Assembly (NCBI GenBank): GCA_900544995.1
Contig: UQXC01000040.1
Location: 1 to 17,813, forward strand
Direction of reading: 5' to 3'
From: an uncultured Collinsella sp.
GTDB lineage: Bacteria; Actinomycetota; Coriobacteriia; Coriobacteriales; Coriobacteriaceae
DNA: 17,813 nucleotides
In this document: one piece after another, positions 1 through 7,219 of the stretch
Layout: the number at the start of each line of letters is the position of its first letter
How positions within the stretch are numbered: the stretch's first letter is position 1
Notes under the pieces: generated by a model
The model's input: only the letters and a program-made list of their open reading frames with translations
Told to the model about the DNA's origin: nothing
Databases searched by the model: none
Translations under genes and position numbers: made by a program

Positions 1-10
1 GAGTTCCGCA

Positions 11-38
11 CGCAAAGAAGGCCACTTAATGTGGCCTT
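11..38 (-). terminator. Terminator of the wall hydrolase gene
   Basis: A perfect 8-bp stem (AAGGCCAC 18-25, GTGGCCTT 31-38) with a 5-nt loop lies about 70 nt past the stop of the minus-strand gene ending at 107. Read on the minus strand, the stem is followed by CTTTGCG, a short T-rich run. The plus-strand side has no T-run, so it serves the minus-strand gene. Confidence 0.7.
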
Positions 39-106
39 CGTCTTGCGCAGGACTGCCCGAGCAGGCAATCAAATATATTGCGGGCGGGCACGCGGCCCAA
101 CTTGCC

Positions 107-1312
107 TTACGACAGCGCGATACCGCCAAGCCAGCCCCAACGCACGCCAGAGCCAGTGCCATAGAAGCTAATAAACGAGTCAAGCGACTTAGACGTAATG
201 GCACCCTCGTTGCTCATAACGATACCGCCGCCAACGTAGATACCCACATGACCGTAAATAAGGCCCGGAGCACCCGTGCCGCTATGCGAGGAATCGGCCA
301 CGATCATGCCCACCTGCAGCGCCGAGCGGTCGGAGCTATAGCACCAGGCGTTAAACATGTCGCACGCATTGCCGCCAAAGTAGCCAACGCCGGCGTTACG
401 GAAGACATTGGTAACCCACGCCGCACACCAGTTCTGGCCAGGCGAGGGCGTGGAGTAGCAAGCGTTGACGACGGCCTGCTGCTTGCCCGAGCCGGCATTC
501 TGCTGCGGGGTACCGCCGGCATACGATCCGCCGCCCGAGCTTGAACCACCCGAGTAGGAATTGTTCTTGTTCGCGGCAGCTGCGGCGGCGGCAGCCTTCT
601 TGGCAGCCTCCTCGGCCTGAGCGGCAGCGAGAATCTCGGAATCGCGCTGGGCCATGAGCTCCTTGACATCGTCGGAGAGGCCGTTCAGAACCGTCTGGAC
701 CTCCTGCTGCTTGGCCTGCATATCCTGCATCTGAGCAGTCTGCTGGTCCTTGAGCTTCTCCAAGTCGGCTTTTTGCGACTCGAGCTCGGACTTCTGTGTA
801 TCGAGCTCTTTCTGGATGGTCTGGATGTCCTCGATAGCGTCACGGTCGCTCTTGTTGATCTTCTCAACGTAATGCGCGTTGGCGACGAGTTCCTCAAACG
901 AGCCAGAGGCCAGCAGCAGCGACAGGATGTTCGTGCCGCCGGACTTGTAGCTGGCGGCCACGCGATCGGAAAGGTCGTTGCGCTTCTTCTTGAGCTCGGC
1001 CTTCTTTTCATCGATCTGGGCCTGCGTGTCGTCAATCTTGCCCTGGACATTCTCGATGTCGTTGAGGGTCTGGGCATTCTTGTTGGCCAGCGCCGCATAC
1101 TCATTTGCGATGCTGTCGAGCTGGGCCTGAACCTCGTCGAGCTGGGCCTGGGCGGCATTCAGTTTATCGGTGGTTTCTTTGGAAGCCTCCGCCGCATGGG
1201 CGCGAGCGGGCAGGCCAAAAAGAACTGCCGCAGAAGCGGCGCCGAACAGGGCCTTGAGGGCAGTGCGGCGCGAGAGCTCCTGGGAAAGGATGGAATCGCT
1301 GTTTGGTGACAT
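107..1312 (-). CDS. Exported coiled-coil NlpC/P60-type (CHAP-like) cell wall hydrolase
   Basis: A 401-aa protein. Residues 14-20 read SRRTALK, a twin-arginine-like motif, followed by a hydrophobic stretch and an AHA-type cleavage region near residue 40, so Tat export is likely. Residues about 45-245 are a long Glu/Lys/Gln-rich coiled coil like that of PcsB-type hydrolases, then a Gly/Ser linker to about 275. The C-terminal domain has an NWCAAW motif (Cys296) and a YGHVGIYVG motif (His355), the expected Cys and His of a papain-like NlpC/P60 or CHAP peptidoglycan peptidase. Known PcsB-like proteins split wall cross-links at division, with the coiled coil tethering or inhibiting the enzyme; that role is inferred here. 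The start is supported by GGAG five nt upstream of ATG. It is transcribed alone, divergently from galE. The cleaved bond and the choice of CHAP or NlpC/P60 are uncertain. Confidence 0.85.
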   Translation of the reverse strand: MSPNSDSILSQELSRRTALKALFGAASAAVLFGLPARAHAAEASKETTDKLNAAQAQLDEVQAQLDSIANEYAALANKNAQTLNDIENVQGKIDDTQAQIDEKKAELKKKRNDLSDRVAASYKSGGTNILSLLLASGSFEELVANAHYVEKINKSDRDAIEDIQTIQKELDTQKSELESQKADLEKLKDQQTAQMQDMQAKQQEVQTVLNGLSDDVKELMAQRDSEILAAAQAEEAAKKAAAAAAAANKNNSYSGGSSSGGGSYAGGTPQQNAGSGKQQAVVNACYSTPSPGQNWCAAWVTNVFRNAGVGYFGGNACDMFNAWCYSSDRSALQVGMIVADSSHSGTGAPGLIYGHVGIYVGGGIVMSNEGAITSKSLDSFISFYGTGSGVRWGWLGGIALS

Positions 1313-1356
1313 ATGTACTCCGTTACATGCTTATTTATATGTCGCTCAACTCATAC

Positions 1357-1384
1357 ATATTAGCGTACATATGGCGCGTCCCAA
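1357..1384 (-). promoter_or_regulatory. Probable sigma-A promoter of the wall hydrolase gene
   Basis: On the minus strand, TTGGGA (1384-1379) and TAATAT (1362-1357) are separated by 16 nt. The start site would be near 1350, giving a leader of about 38 nt before the ATG at 1312. The AT-rich stretch stands out from the surrounding GC-rich DNA. Predicted from consensus only. Confidence 0.5.
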
Positions 1385-1512
1385 CGATTTCCACGAACGG
1401 CAGGAAACTGCAAGGTCAGCGGCTCGTAAGCAAATGCCAAAGATCAGGTTATGCGTACGCAAGCTCTTCTATGAGTACGTTAGCACAATCCTCTGCTTTT
1501 CCTACAGCGCAC

Positions 1513-1541
1513 GATTTGGGCGTCCCTGCCTGCGCTATACT
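1513..1541 (+). promoter_or_regulatory. Possible galE promoter
   Basis: TATACT (1536-1541) is a good -10 box about 38 nt before the galE ATG. The -35 is weak: GATTTG at 17-nt spacing, or TTGGGC at an unusually short 14-nt spacing. No operator-like palindrome is seen. Confidence 0.4.
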
Positions 1542-1578
1542 CCCCTGAAGAAGTGTTCCTGATTCGATAGGAGACTAC

Positions 1579-2640
1579 ATGTCCAAAGCACTCGACCCCA
1601 AAGACACCTGCGTCCTCGTTACCGGCGGCGCCGGCTTTATCGGCTCGCACACCGTCGTTCAGCTGCTCGAGGGTGGTTACCAGGTCGTCATCGTCGATGA
1701 TCTCTCCAACTCCAGCGCCGTCGCCGTCGACCGCGTCAAGACCATCGTGGGCGACGAGGCCGCCAAGAACCTCACCTTCTACGAGGCCAACGTACTCGAC
1801 CGCGATGCGATGAACAAGATCTTCGATACCCATCAGATCGACCGCGTCATCCACTTTGCCGGCTTTAAGGCCGTCGGCGAGTCGGTGAGCAAGCCCGTCG
1901 AGTACTACCACAACAACATCGAGAACACCCTGGTGCTGATTGACGTCATGCGCAACCATGGCTGCAAGTCCATCATCTTCTCGAGCTCCTCGACCGTCTA
2001 CGGCGACCCGGACAACCCGCCCGTCACCGAGGAGGATCCTAAGAAGCCCGCGACCAACCCCTATGGTTGGACCAAGTGGATGATCGAGCAGATCCTTATG
2101 GACGTCCACACCGCCGACCCCGAGTGGGACGTCGTGCTACTCCGTTACTTCAACCCCATCGGCGCCCATCCGTCGGGCCTGATCGGCGAGGATCCCAAGG
2201 GCATCCCCAACAACCTGGTGCCCTATGTCGCCCAGGTCGCCGTGGGCAAGCTCGAGGCCGTTCAGGTCTTTGGCAACGACTACCCCACCCCCGACGGCAC
2301 CGGCGTGCGCGATTACATCCACGTGTGCGATCTGGCATCTGGTCACGTGGCCGCCCTCAACTGGATGAACGGCAAGACCGGCGTCGAGATCTTTAACTTG
2401 GGCACCGGCACCGGCACCTCGGTACTCGAGGTCGTCGCCGCCTTCTCCAAGGCTTGTGGCAAGGAGCTGCCCTACGTGATCCGCGAGCGCCGCGCCGGCG
2501 ACATCGCTGCCAACTGGTGCGATGCCTCCAAGGCCGAGCGCATGATGGGCTGGAAGGCCCAGTACGACATCGCGGACATGTGCCGCGATAGCTGGAACTG
2601 GCAGAGCCACAACCCCAACGGCTTCGCCGACGCCGAGTAG
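1579..2640 (+). CDS. galE: UDP-glucose 4-epimerase GalE
   Basis: A 353-aa extended short-chain dehydrogenase/reductase that interconverts UDP-glucose and UDP-galactose in the cytoplasm with bound NAD. The N-terminal Rossmann motif is TGGAGFIGS (residues 15-23). The SSSSTVYGDP segment carries the catalytic serine (about Ser137), and PYGWTK gives the Tyr162/Lys166 pair of the YxxxK motif. The Leloir-family C-terminal region follows (RRAGDIAANWCD). Length is slightly above the usual 330-340 aa. AGGAG five nt before the ATG fixes the start. The gene stands alone between its own promoter and a strong terminator. It could serve galactose catabolism or supply UDP-galactose for surface polysaccharide; nothing in the window decides between them. 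Confidence 0.96.
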   Translation: MSKALDPKDTCVLVTGGAGFIGSHTVVQLLEGGYQVVIVDDLSNSSAVAVDRVKTIVGDEAAKNLTFYEANVLDRDAMNKIFDTHQIDRVIHFAGFKAVGESVSKPVEYYHNNIENTLVLIDVMRNHGCKSIIFSSSSTVYGDPDNPPVTEEDPKKPATNPYGWTKWMIEQILMDVHTADPEWDVVLLRYFNPIGAHPSGLIGEDPKGIPNNLVPYVAQVAVGKLEAVQVFGNDYPTPDGTGVRDYIHVCDLASGHVAALNWMNGKTGVEIFNLGTGTGTSVLEVVAAFSKACGKELPYVIRERRAGDIAANWCDASKAERMMGWKAQYDIADMCRDSWNWQSHNPNGFADAE

Positions 2641-2662
2641 CAAAAACCTACATACCGCTCTT

Positions 2663-2698
2663 GCCCCGATCTCACGTTGTGAGGTCGGGGCTTTTTTT
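2663..2698 (+). terminator. Rho-independent terminator of galE
   Basis: A 13-bp stem with one G-T pair (2663-2675 with 2679-2691), a 3-nt loop and seven T residues begins 23 nt after the galE stop. It separates galE from malQ. Confidence 0.95.
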
Positions 2699-2747
2699 CA
2701 TGGCATGTAACCATTCGCCGAAAATCGACCAACTTTTTTATCTTGCC

Positions 2748-2777
2748 TGTACATGTTTAAACAACATGTTTTACAAT
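2748..2777 (+). promoter_or_regulatory. Probable malQ promoter
   Basis: TGTACA (2748-2753), an 18-nt spacer and TACAAT (2772-2777) form a plausible sigma-A promoter in an AT-rich patch after the galE terminator. The predicted operator fills part of the spacer. The leader would be about 80 nt. Confidence 0.5.
2753..2764. promoter_or_regulatory. Putative operator of the TreR-like repressor at malQ
   Basis: ATGTTTAAACAA holds a perfect 10-bp palindrome, TGTTTAAACA. Its core GTTTAAAC fits the GTnTAnAC pattern reported for HutC-type GntR regulators and recurs near the repressor and PTS genes 10 kb away. It lies between the -35 and -10 boxes, where bound repressor would block RNA polymerase. Binding is inferred. 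Confidence 0.5.
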
Positions 2778-2862
2778 AGGCGTATCGAATCAGAACATCG
2801 GAGGCGGACTGCACACCCATCGGCAGGCCGACCCCACAACAAGAAGGTTGGTGAGCGCATTC

Positions 2863-4368
2863 ATGGAGCGTGCAAGCGGCGTCCTCATGCCCGTCTCATC
2901 TCTGCCCGGACCATACGGAATCGGCGGCTTTGGCTGGAATGCCTACGACTTCGTCGATTTTCTCGCCTCGTGCAAACAACATTACTGGCAGATTCTGCCC
3001 CTTACGACGACCAGCTATGGCGATTCGCCCTATCAGTCGTTCTCGGCCCGCGCAGGCAACCCCAACTTTATCGACTTTGCCGAGCTTATCGAGGCAGGGT
3101 ATCTGGAGCAGCGCGATATCGATGGCGTGTATCTGGGATCCGACCCCAGCAATGTCGACTACGGTGCTATCTTTGGCGGCCGCCGTCAGATTCTCGACCG
3201 CGCCGCTGAGCGCTTTGCTGCCGACAAGCCGGCCGATTTCGATGACTTTATCCAGGCCAACGAGGACTGGCTCATCCCCTACTGTGAGTTCATGACCGTC
3301 AAAGAGGAGTGCGGTCTCAAGGCGTTTTGGGAGTGGCCCGCGGAGCTCCGCACCCGCGGCGAGGCTTCCGCCAAGGTCTGCGCCGACCATCCGGCGCGTA
3401 TGCTCTACCACCAGATGACCCAGTACTTCTTCGATCGCCAGTGGAGCCGCCTCAAGGCCTATGCCAACGAGCGCGACATTCTCATCATCGGCGACCTGCC
3501 CATCTATGTCTCGCGTGACTCCGTCGAGATGTGGGCGACGCCTGAGCTCTTTAAGATCGACACCGCCGGCAATCCCGTGAGCGTCGCCGGCACGCCGCCC
3601 GACCAGTTCTCGGCCACCGGCCAGTACTGGGGCAACCCCATCTACGACTGGGACGCCATGGAGTCCGACGGCTTCTCCTGGTGGGAGGGCCGCATTCGCG
3701 CCGCCCTCGACATGTACGACGTCATCCGCCTGGATCACTTCCGCGGCTTCGAGGCCTATTGGGAGGTGCCGTTCTCCTCTCCCGATTCGTCCTACGGTTC
3801 GTGGACGCAGGGTCCCGGCCTCAAGTTCTTCAAGACGCTCGAGGAAAAGCTCGGCACGCTGCCCATCATCGCCGAGGACTTGGGCTTCCTCACCCCCGGC
3901 GTCATCGACATGCGCGACAACTCGGGCTTCCCCGGCATGAAGATCCTGCAGTTTGCCTTTGAGGGCACCAACTCGTACTACCTGCCGCATAACTACATCG
4001 CCAACACCGTCGCCTATGTGGGCACCCACGACAACGAGACGGCGCGCGGTTGGTTTGAGGGAACGGCCACCCCGCGTCAGCGCGAGCAGGCAGCCCTGTA
4101 CACCCATCAGCAAGCCGGCGAACCCATGGCAGATGCACTCAATCGCACCATCGCCGCCAGCGTAAGCGACACGTGCATCTACACCATGCAGGACCTGCTC
4201 AACTTGGGCAACGAGGCGCGCATCAACACCCCTGCCACGCTGGGCGGCAACTGGACCTGGCGCATGCTCGACGGCGCCATCACCCGCGAGCTCGAGCACA
4301 AACTCACCGACTGGACCGAGACCTACTTCCGCATCCCGTCGGAAGCCGAAATCGAGCTTCCTCAATAG
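2863..4368 (+). CDS. malQ: 4-alpha-glucanotransferase (amylomaltase) MalQ
   Basis: A GH77 enzyme of 501 aa that transfers alpha-1,4-glucan segments between maltodextrins. It releases glucose and makes longer chains that a phosphorylase can use. The protein opens MERASGVLMPVSSLPGPYGIG, the usual amylomaltase start. The catalytic triad is visible: nucleophile Asp291 in RLDHFRG, acid/base Glu338 in IIAEDLG, and Asp390 in GTHDNE, matching the spacing of the roughly 500-aa bacterial amylomaltases. ATG 2863 was chosen over in-frame TTG 2848 and GTG 2851 because GGTGAG (2850-2855) sits seven nt upstream and the family begins here. It is followed by glgP in the same direction, a natural pairing in maltodextrin breakdown. 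A putative operator lies in its promoter. Confidence 0.95.
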   Translation: MERASGVLMPVSSLPGPYGIGGFGWNAYDFVDFLASCKQHYWQILPLTTTSYGDSPYQSFSARAGNPNFIDFAELIEAGYLEQRDIDGVYLGSDPSNVDYGAIFGGRRQILDRAAERFAADKPADFDDFIQANEDWLIPYCEFMTVKEECGLKAFWEWPAELRTRGEASAKVCADHPARMLYHQMTQYFFDRQWSRLKAYANERDILIIGDLPIYVSRDSVEMWATPELFKIDTAGNPVSVAGTPPDQFSATGQYWGNPIYDWDAMESDGFSWWEGRIRAALDMYDVIRLDHFRGFEAYWEVPFSSPDSSYGSWTQGPGLKFFKTLEEKLGTLPIIAEDLGFLTPGVIDMRDNSGFPGMKILQFAFEGTNSYYLPHNYIANTVAYVGTHDNETARGWFEGTATPRQREQAALYTHQQAGEPMADALNRTIAASVSDTCIYTMQDLLNLGNEARINTPATLGGNWTWRMLDGAITRELEHKLTDWTETYFRIPSEAEIELPQ

Positions 4369-4416
4369 GAGCCACCGCGCCCGACCCCTCCCCACCGTGC
4401 GGACGCGCTTGCTTTT

Positions 4417-4450
4417 CCCGCGCGAGGCCACCCCAATCCCCTCGCGCGGG
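4417..4450 (+). terminator. Hairpin between malQ and glgP, weak terminator or attenuator
   Basis: A perfect 11-bp GC-rich stem (4417-4427 with 4440-4450) with a 12-nt loop is followed by CTTCTTAT rather than a run of T. It may end part of the malQ transcript or stabilise its 3' end while letting glgP be read through. No convincing separate glgP promoter is seen. Confidence 0.5.
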
Positions 4451-4496
4451 CTTCTTATGAATTGCAGACATGAAACAACCCATCACAGGAGAAAAC

Positions 4497-6764
4497 ATGC
4501 CCCGAATTAACCTCATGGAACTCGCCGAGCAGTCTTTTGGCACCTCGCTCGAGCAGCTCGACGACCGTCGCATTTACAAGCTGCTGGTCAAACTCGTGCA
4601 GGAGCGCTCCGCCGCCCGCCCGCTCAACAACGGCAAGAAAAAGCTCTATTACATTTCCGCCGAATTTTTGATCGGCAAGCTGCTCATCAACAACATGATC
4701 GACCTCGGCATCTACGACGAGGTTAAGGACCAGCTCACCGCCGCAGGCCACGACCTCAACAAGATCGAGGAATTCGAGGTCGAGCCGTCACTCGGCAACG
4801 GCGGCCTGGGCCGCTTGGCCGCATGCTTCCTGGATTCCATCGCCACGCTGGGCTTGACCGGCGATGGCGTGGGCCTCAACTATCACTACGGTCTGTTCCG
4901 TCAGCGCTTTGTCGACAACCAGCAGAAGGCCGTCCCCGACGAGTGGCTCGGTGAGCAGGACATCCTAGTCGACGATGACCGCTCCTACACCGTCGAGTTC
5001 GGCGATTTTGCCGTTACTTCCAAGCTCGTCAACATCGATGTGCCCGGTTACGGCCAGCCCACCAAGAACCGCCTGCGCCTGTTCGACCTGGCGAGCGTCG
5101 ACGACGGCCTGGTCCCCGGCAGCTCCATCGACTTCGACAAGACCGAGATCGCCAAGAACCTCACCTTGTTCCTCTACCCCGACGATTCCGACGAGCAGGG
5201 CCGCCTACTTCGCATCTATCAGGAGTACTTCATGGTGAGCAACGCCGCCCAGCTCCTGATCGACGAGGCCGTCGAGCGCGGCAGCAACCTGCACGATCTG
5301 GCCGACTATGCCGTGGTCCAAATTAACGACACGCACCCCACCATGGTCATCCCCGAGCTCATTCGCTTGCTCACCACCGAGCATGGCATCGAGTTTGACG
5401 AGGCCGTGACCATCGTACGCTCCATGGTCGCCTACACTAACCACACGATTCTTGCCGAGGCGCTCGAAAAGTGGCCGCTCACCAGCCTGCAGAAGGTCTC
5501 CCCTGCCATCGCCGACATTATCGTCAAGCTCGATGAGATCGCAAAGGCCGAGCACGACGACCCGCGCGTTGCCATCATCGACGAATACGACACCGTCCAC
5601 ATGGCCCACATGGACATCCACTTTGGCTTCTCCATCAACGGCGTCGCCGCACTCCACACCAAAATCCTGGAGGACACCGAGCTTCATCCGTTCTACGAAA
5701 TCTACCCCGAGAAGTTCTCCAACAAGACCAACGGCATCACCTTCCGCCGCTGGATCCAGGGAGCCAACCCCGCGCTCGCCAGCCTGCTCGACGATGTGAT
5801 CGGTACCGATTGGCGCAGCACCGGCGACTTGAGCAAGCTCGCCGACTTCGCCGACGATAAGAGTATTCTTGAGCGCCTGGCCGCCACCAAGGCCGAGGCA
5901 AAGACCATCATGCGCCAGTTCATGGCGCTCGAGCAGGGTGTGACGATCCCCTCCAACGCCATCATCGATGTTCAGGTCAAGCGTATCCACGAGTACAAGC
6001 GCCAGCAGATGCTCGCGCTCTACATCATCTGGAAGTACCTCGACATCAAGAACGGCAACAGACCTAAGCACCCCGTCACCATCATCTTTGGCGGCAAGGC
6101 GGCCCCTGCCTACACTATCGCCCAGGACATCATCCATCTGATCCTGACGCTTTCCCAGTGGATTGCCAACGACCCCGACGTGGCTCCCTACCTGCAGGTC
6201 GTCATGATCGAGAACTACAACGTCACCGCCGCCGAGCGCGTGATTCCCGCTGCCGACATCTCCGAACAGATCAGCCTGGCCTCCAAGGAGGCGAGCGGCA
6301 CTTCTAACATGAAGTTCATGCTCAACGGCGCTTTGACCCTGTGCACGCTCGACGGTGCCAACGTGGAGATTGCCGAGCTCGTGGGCGACGAGAACATCTA
6401 CACCTTTGGTGCCTCGTCCAAACAGGTCGAGCAACTCTACGCCGACGGCACCTATGACGCCGGCGCGCTCTACTGCAAGCCCGGCATTAAACTGCTGGTG
6501 GACTTCATCACCAACCCGGCCTTTATGGCGACCGGCAACGCGGAGCGCCTGCAGCGTCTGCACGACGACATCAAGGGTAAGGACTGGTTTATGGCCCTAC
6601 TCGACATTGAGGAATACATCCAAACCAAGGAGCGCGTGCTAGCCGACTACGAGGACCAGGACGCCTGGATGCGCAAGGCGCTGATCAACATCGCCAACGC
6701 CGGCACCTTCTCTTCCGACCGCACAATCTCCCAGTACAACGACGAGATCTGGCACCTGAGCTAA
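4497..6764 (+). CDS. glgP: Glycogen/maltodextrin phosphorylase GlgP
   Basis: A GT35 enzyme of 755 aa that cuts terminal alpha-1,4-glucose from glycogen or maltodextrin with phosphate, yielding glucose-1-phosphate. Family motifs are present: KKLYYISAEFLIG, EPSLGNGGLGRLAACFLDS, INDTHP, KRIHEYKRQ and EASGTSNMKFMLNGAL, the last carrying the pyridoxal-phosphate lysine (Lys606). ATG 4497 was chosen over ATG 4470 because AGGAG lies five nt before it; the upstream start would place that site inside the coding region. The protein is somewhat shorter than the common 790-840 aa. Residue 616 is Cys (TLCTLDGANVE), where I recall Gly in this motif from well-studied phosphorylases. Its place after malQ suggests maltodextrin use, but a role in stored glycogen cannot be excluded. 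Confidence 0.95.
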   Translation: MPRINLMELAEQSFGTSLEQLDDRRIYKLLVKLVQERSAARPLNNGKKKLYYISAEFLIGKLLINNMIDLGIYDEVKDQLTAAGHDLNKIEEFEVEPSLGNGGLGRLAACFLDSIATLGLTGDGVGLNYHYGLFRQRFVDNQQKAVPDEWLGEQDILVDDDRSYTVEFGDFAVTSKLVNIDVPGYGQPTKNRLRLFDLASVDDGLVPGSSIDFDKTEIAKNLTLFLYPDDSDEQGRLLRIYQEYFMVSNAAQLLIDEAVERGSNLHDLADYAVVQINDTHPTMVIPELIRLLTTEHGIEFDEAVTIVRSMVAYTNHTILAEALEKWPLTSLQKVSPAIADIIVKLDEIAKAEHDDPRVAIIDEYDTVHMAHMDIHFGFSINGVAALHTKILEDTELHPFYEIYPEKFSNKTNGITFRRWIQGANPALASLLDDVIGTDWRSTGDLSKLADFADDKSILERLAATKAEAKTIMRQFMALEQGVTIPSNAIIDVQVKRIHEYKRQQMLALYIIWKYLDIKNGNRPKHPVTIIFGGKAAPAYTIAQDIIHLILTLSQWIANDPDVAPYLQVVMIENYNVTAAERVIPAADISEQISLASKEASGTSNMKFMLNGALTLCTLDGANVEIAELVGDENIYTFGASSKQVEQLYADGTYDAGALYCKPGIKLLVDFITNPAFMATGNAERLQRLHDDIKGKDWFMALLDIEEYIQTKERVLADYEDQDAWMRKALINIANAGTFSSDRTISQYNDEIWHLS

Positions 6765-6793
6765 TTCGATTCCCTTACCCATCCTCTTGAAAG

Positions 6794-6823
6794 CGGAGTC
6801 GCGGCAACGCGGCTCCGTTTTTT
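6794..6823 (+). terminator. Rho-independent terminator of glgP
   Basis: A 10-bp stem (6794-6803 with 6808-6817, one T-G pair) capped by a GCAA tetraloop of the stable GNRA type and followed by six T residues, 29 nt past the glgP stop. Confidence 0.95.
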
Positions 6824-6863
6824 GTGCCCGCACGTTACCCTGCGACCCAACTCGGCCAAACAA

Positions 6864-7079
6864 TCTCAATCTGTAACAACTACTCAACCAAAACGGTCCC
6901 AGCTGTTACAGATCGAGACATACCGGCCCCTCCCCTTGGGTTTATCTCAATCTGTAACATCTAGCAGCTGAAATTCACCTTTGGTGTTACAGATTTAGAT
7001 GAAATGGTTAGCTCAGCGGAACCGTCTCGATCTGTAACATCTAACGTCCGAAATCAGCCTCACCCGTTACAGATCGAGA
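6864..7079. repeat. Array of six 15-nt arms in alternating orientation, period 40/41 nt
   Basis: Left arms TCTC[A/G]ATCTGTAACA lie at 6864-6878, 6945-6959 and 7025-7039. Inverted arms close to TGTTACAGATCGAGA lie at 6904-6918, 6985-6999 and 7065-7079. Each pair forms a 55-nt palindromic unit with a 25-nt loop, and the linkers between units are 26 and 25 nt, so arm starts are 40, 41, 40, 40 and 40 nt apart. The loops of units 2 and 3 share TCTA at the start and GAAAT in the middle, about half of their positions; the linkers do not resemble each other. The array lies between the glgP terminator and the ABC operon terminator and holds no convincing gene. It could be an extragenic palindromic repeat family, a string of protein sites or structured RNA. 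No function is known to me. Confidence 0.85.
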
Positions 7080-7107
7080 CAAACGACCGGTCAGACAGCC
7101 CCAACAC

Positions 7108-7149
7108 AAAGAAAGGCTCCCCTCTCGCCCAGTGGACGGGAGGGGAGCC
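7108..7149 (-). terminator. Terminator of the ABC transporter operon
   Basis: A perfect 10-bp stem (7115-7124 with 7140-7149), with an extra CCC/GGG pairing possible inside the loop, is followed on the minus strand by TTTCTTT. It lies about 70 nt past the ATPase gene stop. The plus-strand side has no T-run. Confidence 0.8.
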
Positions 7150-7219
7150 TTATATGTGACCGCGGCAAAAGGATGGCAATACCGCAGTCGCCCAAAGGGA
7201 GGGCCTGGATGCACCGGGC

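Noticed and set aside
2764..2777. A second repressor operator at malQ
   Set aside because: ACATGTTT is repeated 13 nt downstream of the first copy, but the second copy lacks the AAAC half of the palindrome and coincides with the -10 box.
2896..4431. Long minus-strand open frame of 511 codons opposite malQ
   Set aside because: It is a by-product of GC-rich codon bias. The plus-strand frame has all GH77 catalytic motifs, and the minus frame resembles no family I know.
5205..6563. Long minus-strand open frame of 452 codons opposite glgP
   Set aside because: Shadow of glgP. The plus strand carries the full set of phosphorylase motifs.
6833..6848. A seventh, degenerate arm of the alternating repeat array
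   Set aside because: CGTTAC followed by CGA four bases later resembles a right arm, but only about ten of sixteen positions match and it is 31 nt, not 40, from the first arm.
6864..7079. CRISPR array
   Set aside because: The repeat is only 15 nt and alternates in orientation, there are no cas genes in the window, and the loops of two units resemble each other, unlike acquired spacers.
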